9,805 nt of DNA from JALOOE01 sp964423545. Its GTDB lineage: Bacteria > Chloroflexota > Anaerolineae > CG2-30-64-16. Below, one piece after another: positions 6,823 through 9,805 of this stretch. The stretch spans positions 1 through 9,805 of the forward strand of contig CAYRFV010000217.1 of assembly GCA_964423545.1 (NCBI GenBank), given 5' to 3'. Position 1 is the stretch's first letter. Each line of letters opens with the position of its first letter. The notes beneath the pieces were generated by a model. It was not told where the DNA came from. It saw nothing but the letters and a program-made list of their open reading frames with translations, and did not search any database. A program made the translations under genes and the position numbers.

Positions 6823-6842
6823 CTCATCCTGTTTCCAGGAGA
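6823..6842 (-). other. Leader hairpin with GAAA tetraloop upstream of the LarA-like gene
   Basis: On the transcribed minus strand TCCTG and CAGGA close a GAAA (GNRA-type) tetraloop. After a one-base bulge the stem gains two further pairs. GGTCT (6811-6815) and AGACC (6840-6844) could form a competing pairing that overlaps one arm. The element lies inside the predicted 5' leader; I do not recognise a riboswitch class. Confidence 0.3.
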
Positions 6843-6871
6843 CCGCATGGCGCGCGCCAGTTCAGATCGAC

Positions 6872-6900
6872 ATTCTAGCCCATCCCGTCCGAGCTCGCAA
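6872..6900 (-). promoter_or_regulatory. Sigma-70-type promoter for the LarA-like gene
   Basis: On the minus strand, -35 TTGCGA (6895-6900, 4 of 6) and -10 TAGAAT (6872-6877, 5 of 6) are separated by exactly 17 bp. Transcription should start near 6865, leaving a leader of about 80 nt. The promoter begins 8 bp past the A/T-tract of the nuo terminator, so the gene probably has its own transcription unit. Confidence 0.55.
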
Positions 6901-6908
6901 GCTGCAAC

Positions 6909-6935
6909 AAAAAAGGGCTTGCTCGGCGCAAGCCC
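6909..6935 (-). terminator. Intrinsic terminator of the nuo operon
   Basis: Minus-strand transcription past nuoN meets a perfect 8-bp stem, GGGCTTGC with GCAAGCCC, a 5-nt loop, and then six Us. It lies 25 bp after the nuoN stop codon and is a textbook rho-independent terminator. On the plus strand there is no T-tract after the stem, so it works in one direction, ending the complex I operon at nuoN. Confidence 0.88.
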
Positions 6936-6960
6936 CACAAATCCTGGAAACTGCTTGCCG

Positions 6961-8412
6961 CTACCGCAGCGCCAGCGTGGTCACCGCATGGGAAATGCTT
7001 TGCATCCAGGGGTATTGCCACACGCCTAGCACAATCGTCCCGGCCGCGGCGAGCACGATCGTGGCCATGATCGGCCAGCCCGGCTTCGGCGCCTCGACCG
7101 CGACCGCGGCCGGTTCGGTCATGAACATGACCACCGTCACCCGCAGGTAGTAGTACGCCGCGATCACGCTGTTGACCACGCCCGCGATCGCCAGCCAGAC
7201 CAGCCCCGCCTCGACCGCGCCGGTGAAGACGTACAGCTTGGCGAAGAAGCCGGCCAGCGGCGGGATGCCGGCCAGCGACAACATGAAGATCGCCATCAGC
7301 ACGGCGAGCGCCGGCTGGCGCGCCGCCAGCCCCTGCATCCGCTCGATCGAGACGTCGTTTTCCGCGCGGCCCTGGACTGCCAGCAGCACGGCGAACGCGC
7401 CCAGGGTCATGAAGGTGTACGCGACCAGGTAATAGAGCGCGCCCTCGGCGCCCCGCACGTTGCCTGCAGCCAGACCGATCAGCAGATAGCCGGCCTGCGC
7501 GATGCTGGAATACGCCAGCATCCGCTTGAGGCTGGTCTGCCGCAGCGCAGCCAGGTTGCCGAGCGTCATCGTCAGCACCGCGAGCCCGGCCAGCGCCGGC
7601 AGCCACGGCTGCGAGTGGCTGTCCAGGCTTGCCAGCACCCGCAGCAGCGCGGTGAACGCCGCCACTTTGGTTGCCACCGACATGAATGCAGTCACTGGCG
7701 TCGGCGCGCCCTGGTATGCGTCGGGCGTCCACATATGGAACGGGACCAGCGCCACCTTGAATCCGAACCCCACGATCAGCAGCCCCACGCCGATCGGCAG
7801 CAGCGGCGCATACGGCAGCGGTGCAGAGAGGGGCGCCAGCGCCTTGCTGATCCCCTCCAGCGAGGTTGCACCGGTCGCCGCATAGATGAGTGCAATGCCG
7901 TAGAGGAAGAAGCCGCTGGCGAATGCGCCCAGCAGGAAGTACTTCAGCGCCGCCTCGCCCGAACGCACATCCCGCCGGTTGAAGCCGACAAGGATGTACA
8001 GCGCTACGGACAGGATCTCCAGCGCCAGGAAGATCGTCATGAAGTTCGTAGCGATCACCATGCCGATCATGCCCGCCATCGCCAGCAGCGCCAGGGCGTA
8101 ATAGGCGCCCTGCCGTTGCGTGAAGTCGCCCACCCGATCCAGCGCCAGCAGGATCGCCAGGCTGCCTCCGGCCAGCAGCACGACGCTGGTGAAGCGGGCC
8201 ATGCCGTCCGCCGTCGCCATGTCCTGGAACTCAGGGGACGCGGCGGTGCACCAGACCGCCCCGGCCAGCGCGGCCAACATGGCGGCCAGGCTCAGCCAGC
8301 CCAACACGCGCTTCTTGGCGATCACCAGATCCAGCGCCAGGATCAGCAGCGCCGCTGCGACCAGCACGGTCAGCGGCGAGACCACGGGGAGATTCAGCGT
8401 CGGAAAGGTCAT
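6961..8412 (-). CDS. nuoN: NADH-quinone oxidoreductase subunit N
   Basis: Antiporter-like membrane subunit of complex I, one of the proton-pumping modules next to NuoM, in the cytoplasmic membrane. It is 483 aa, equal to the usual NuoN length, and almost wholly hydrophobic helices (about 14). Key charged residues sit where E. coli NuoN has them: E132 (LEILS, like E133), K219 (FKVALVPFH, like K217), K249 (ATKVAAF, like K247) and K392 (FFAKLY, like K395). The signature QTSLKRMLAYSSIAQAGYL is at 292-310. The ATG at 8412 has GAGGG 7 nt upstream and gives the typical short N-terminus; the frame continues to an ATG at 8499, but those 29 residues are encoded by spacer repeats. nuoM lies upstream with a 93-bp spacer, unusually wide for this pair. 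A strong terminator follows, so nuoN is the last gene of the operon. Confidence 0.96.
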   Translation of the reverse strand: MTFPTLNLPVVSPLTVLVAAALLILALDLVIAKKRVLGWLSLAAMLAALAGAVWCTAASPEFQDMATADGMARFTSVVLLAGGSLAILLALDRVGDFTQRQGAYYALALLAMAGMIGMVIATNFMTIFLALEILSVALYILVGFNRRDVRSGEAALKYFLLGAFASGFFLYGIALIYAATGATSLEGISKALAPLSAPLPYAPLLPIGVGLLIVGFGFKVALVPFHMWTPDAYQGAPTPVTAFMSVATKVAAFTALLRVLASLDSHSQPWLPALAGLAVLTMTLGNLAALRQTSLKRMLAYSSIAQAGYLLIGLAAGNVRGAEGALYYLVAYTFMTLGAFAVLLAVQGRAENDVSIERMQGLAARQPALAVLMAIFMLSLAGIPPLAGFFAKLYVFTGAVEAGLVWLAIAGVVNSVIAAYYYLRVTVVMFMTEPAAVAVEAPKPGWPIMATIVLAAAGTIVLGVWQYPWMQSISHAVTTLALR

Positions 8413-8419
8413 GAGTGTG

Positions 8420-8424
8420 CCCTC
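8420..8424 (-). promoter_or_regulatory. Ribosome binding site deciding the nuoN start
   Basis: GAGGG on the minus strand, 7 nt before the ATG at 8412. It is a moderate Shine-Dalgarno and the only one near a start that gives the family's N-terminal length. Confidence 0.55.
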
Positions 8425-8427
8425 AAC

Positions 8428-8507
8428 GGACGATGGGCTGTGGCGCGCGGACGGCAGCACGCATTCGAGGACGCTTGCCCACCGTCCATCGTCTTTCATC
8501 CATCGTC
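8428..8507. repeat. Short GACGATGGA repeats and long-range hairpin in the nuoM-nuoN spacer
   Basis: TCCATCGTC occurs twice on the plus strand, at 8485-8493 and 8499-8507 (14-bp period); the second copy covers the nuoM stop codon. An inverted copy, GGACGATGG, is at 8428-8436. In the minus-strand transcript the arms at 8477-8487 and 8428-8438 can form an 11-bp stem with one G-U wobble around a loop of about 38 nt. Similar GACGATGG-type degenerate repeats are, from memory, common in intergenic DNA of some Chloroflexota; I could not check this. Confidence 0.6.
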
Positions 8508-9805
8508 ATTTTTCCACCACCCTGCTGATCGCCGGTTGCTGCTGCAGCGCCTGCGCTACCGCCTCCGCCGACGGATTGATTTTGTCCAGGAAGAGGTTCG
8601 GGAACAGCCCGATGACGAAGAACAGGACGACGATCGGGATCAGCACCAGCACTTCGCGCGGACGCAGGTCCTTGACCGCTGCATTCTCCGGTCGGGTCAG
8701 CGGCCCGTGGAGCATCTGGCGCACGGCCCACAGCAGATACCAGGCAGCCAGGATGATGCCGAGAGTGGCGAGCACTGCGAAGGCTTGCTGCGTCTGGAAC
8801 GCGCCGAGCAGGATGTTGAACTCGCCGGCGAACCCGTTCAACCCCGGCAGACCGGCTGACGACAGCGCCACGACAATGAAGAAGGTGCCGAACAGCGGGA
8901 CCTGCTTCCATAGTCCGCCGTAGTCGGCCAACATCCGGGTGTGCCTGCGGTTATAGAGCATGCCGACGAGCAAAAATAAGGCGCCCGTGCTGAGCCCGTG
9001 ATTCACCATCTGCAGCGTCGCGCCCGCGATCCCCTGCGTGTTCAGTGCGAAGATGCCGAGGACCACGAAGCCCAGGTGCGCCACCGACGAATAGGCGACG
9101 AGCGACTTGAGATCCTTCTGCACCAGCGCCACCAGCGCACCGTACAAGATGCCGATCACCGCCAGCGTTGCGATCCAGGGCATCAGGGTGCTGCTTGCCG
9201 ACGGGAAGAGTGGCAGACAGAGGCGCACGAAGCCGTAGGTTCCCATCTTCAGGAGCACCGCGGCCAGGATCACCGAGCCGCCGGTGGGCGCCGCCACGTG
9301 CGCATCGGGCAGCCAGGTGTGAAACGGAAAGAGCGGCGTCTTGATGGCAAAGGCCAGGGCGAACGCCGCGAAGAGCCACAGTTGCAGGTTCGGAGCCAAC
9401 TGCATCTTCTGCAGTTCCAGCAGATTGAAGGTGTGCGGCTGCGCCTGGAAGTAGAGCACCAGGATGCCGACGAGCATCAGTGTGCTGCCGGCCATCGTGT
9501 AGATGAAGAACTTGACCGCCGAATAGACTCGCCAGGAGACGACGCGCCCCCGGAAGTTGTAGGTGCTATGCGGATCGCCCCAGCCGCCGATCAGGAAGTA
9601 CATCGGGATCAGGGTCAGCTCCCAGAAGACGAAAAAGAGCACCAGGTCGAGCGCCACGAAAACGCCGATCATCCCCGCTTCGAGCAGCAGCATCAGGAAC
9701 AGGTACGCGCGCAACCGTTGGCTGATCCCCTCCCACGAGAAGAGGATCACCAGCACGGTGAGCAGCGTCGTGAGCAGCACCAGGAAGAGGCTGAGACCGT
9801 CGACC
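8506..9805 (-). CDS. nuoM: NADH-quinone oxidoreductase subunit M, 5' partial
   Basis: Antiporter-like proton-pumping membrane subunit of complex I. The frame is open to the right edge; the first residues in the window, VDGLSLFLVLLTTLL, match the conserved region after the first NuoM helices, so some 80 N-terminal residues lie outside. Counting from the GTG codon at 9780 (an internal Val, not the start), the functional residues match E. coli NuoM: E54 (FWEL, like E144), K147 (AIKTPLFPFH, like K234), K178 (LLKMGTYG, like K265), H235 (VAHLGF, like H322), H261 (VNHGL, like H348) and E320 (FAGEF, like E407). The 31-, 57- and 142-residue spacings (K147-K178, K178-H235, K178-E320) agree exactly. The C-terminus has a Gln-rich tail (ALQQQPAISRVVEK). 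The stop codon overlaps a spacer repeat. nuoN follows on the same strand. Confidence 0.96.
   Translation of the reverse strand, partial: VDGLSLFLVLLTTLLTVLVILFSWEGISQRLRAYLFLMLLLEAGMIGVFVALDLVLFFVFWELTLIPMYFLIGGWGDPHSTYNFRGRVVSWRVYSAVKFFIYTMAGSTLMLVGILVLYFQAQPHTFNLLELQKMQLAPNLQLWLFAAFALAFAIKTPLFPFHTWLPDAHVAAPTGGSVILAAVLLKMGTYGFVRLCLPLFPSASSTLMPWIATLAVIGILYGALVALVQKDLKSLVAYSSVAHLGFVVLGIFALNTQGIAGATLQMVNHGLSTGALFLLVGMLYNRRHTRMLADYGGLWKQVPLFGTFFIVVALSSAGLPGLNGFAGEFNILLGAFQTQQAFAVLATLGIILAAWYLLWAVRQMLHGPLTRPENAAVKDLRPREVLVLIPIVVLFFVIGLFPNLFLDKINPSAEAVAQALQQQPAISRVVEK

Noticed and set aside
5450..7150. 566-codon plus-strand frame antisense to the LarA-like gene
   Set aside because: Low-complexity His/Arg/Asp-rich product with no family resemblance; it crosses the terminator, leader and start of a well-supported gene. 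It is a third-position GC shadow.
8413..8499. Longer nuoN start at 8499
   Set aside because: The extra 29 residues come from spacer repeats, are not hydrophobic, and would exceed the family N-terminus; the 8412 start has its own GAGGG site.
7615..8859. 414-codon plus-strand frame antisense to nuoN and nuoM
   Set aside because: Gln/Arg/His-rich translation of the complement of membrane-protein codons; no motif and no ribosome binding site.

Overview
The window is GC-rich, densely coded bacterial chromosome. Six protein genes are evident, two of them cut by the window edges. Complex I genes in the order nuoM-nuoN, a UvrD-family helicase of the 'GDPDQAIYGFRG' type, a DegV protein and two zinc medium-chain dehydrogenases suit a Chloroflexota-like bacterium (Anaerolineae or relatives). 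That assignment is inference; no rRNA or other marker gene is present. There is no mobile element, CRISPR array, tRNA or rRNA.

Layout. 1-2031 (+): a UvrD/PcrA-type SF1A helicase open to the left edge, starting in a Pro/Ala-rich linker and ending exactly in QLSLF, a consensus sliding-clamp-binding motif. 2095-3171 (-): an NAD-type zinc dehydrogenase with catalytic and structural zinc ligands, convergent with the helicase. 3172-3278: a divergent promoter region. 3279-4184 (+): a DegV/FakB fatty-acid-binding protein. 4214-5251 (-): a second zinc dehydrogenase that keeps the catalytic zinc site but lacks the structural-zinc lobe. 5252-5488: no gene, one imperfect palindrome. 5489-6784 (-): a LarA-like (DUF2088) nickel-pincer racemase/epimerase. 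6785-6960: a promoter and leader for the LarA gene, backed by an intrinsic terminator that ends the complex I operon. 6961-8412 (-): nuoN. 8413-8505: a spacer with short repeats and a long-range hairpin. 8506-9805 (-): nuoM, N-terminus beyond the right edge.

How the genes may work together. nuoM and nuoN encode two antiporter-like proton-pumping membrane subunits of NADH:quinone oxidoreductase and are the end of a nuo operon transcribed right to left. The LarA-like enzyme and the downstream dehydrogenase lie on the same strand and could act on related hydroxy- or sugar-acid/polyol substrates, but the 237-bp gap leaves co-transcription uncertain. The DegV protein would hand fatty acids to a FakA kinase encoded elsewhere. 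The helicase is an independent DNA-repair gene.

No wholly new system is obvious. The points most worth checking are the helicase's clamp motif and probable upstream fused domain, the altered substrate pocket of the LarA homolog, and the loss of the structural-zinc lobe in the second dehydrogenase.
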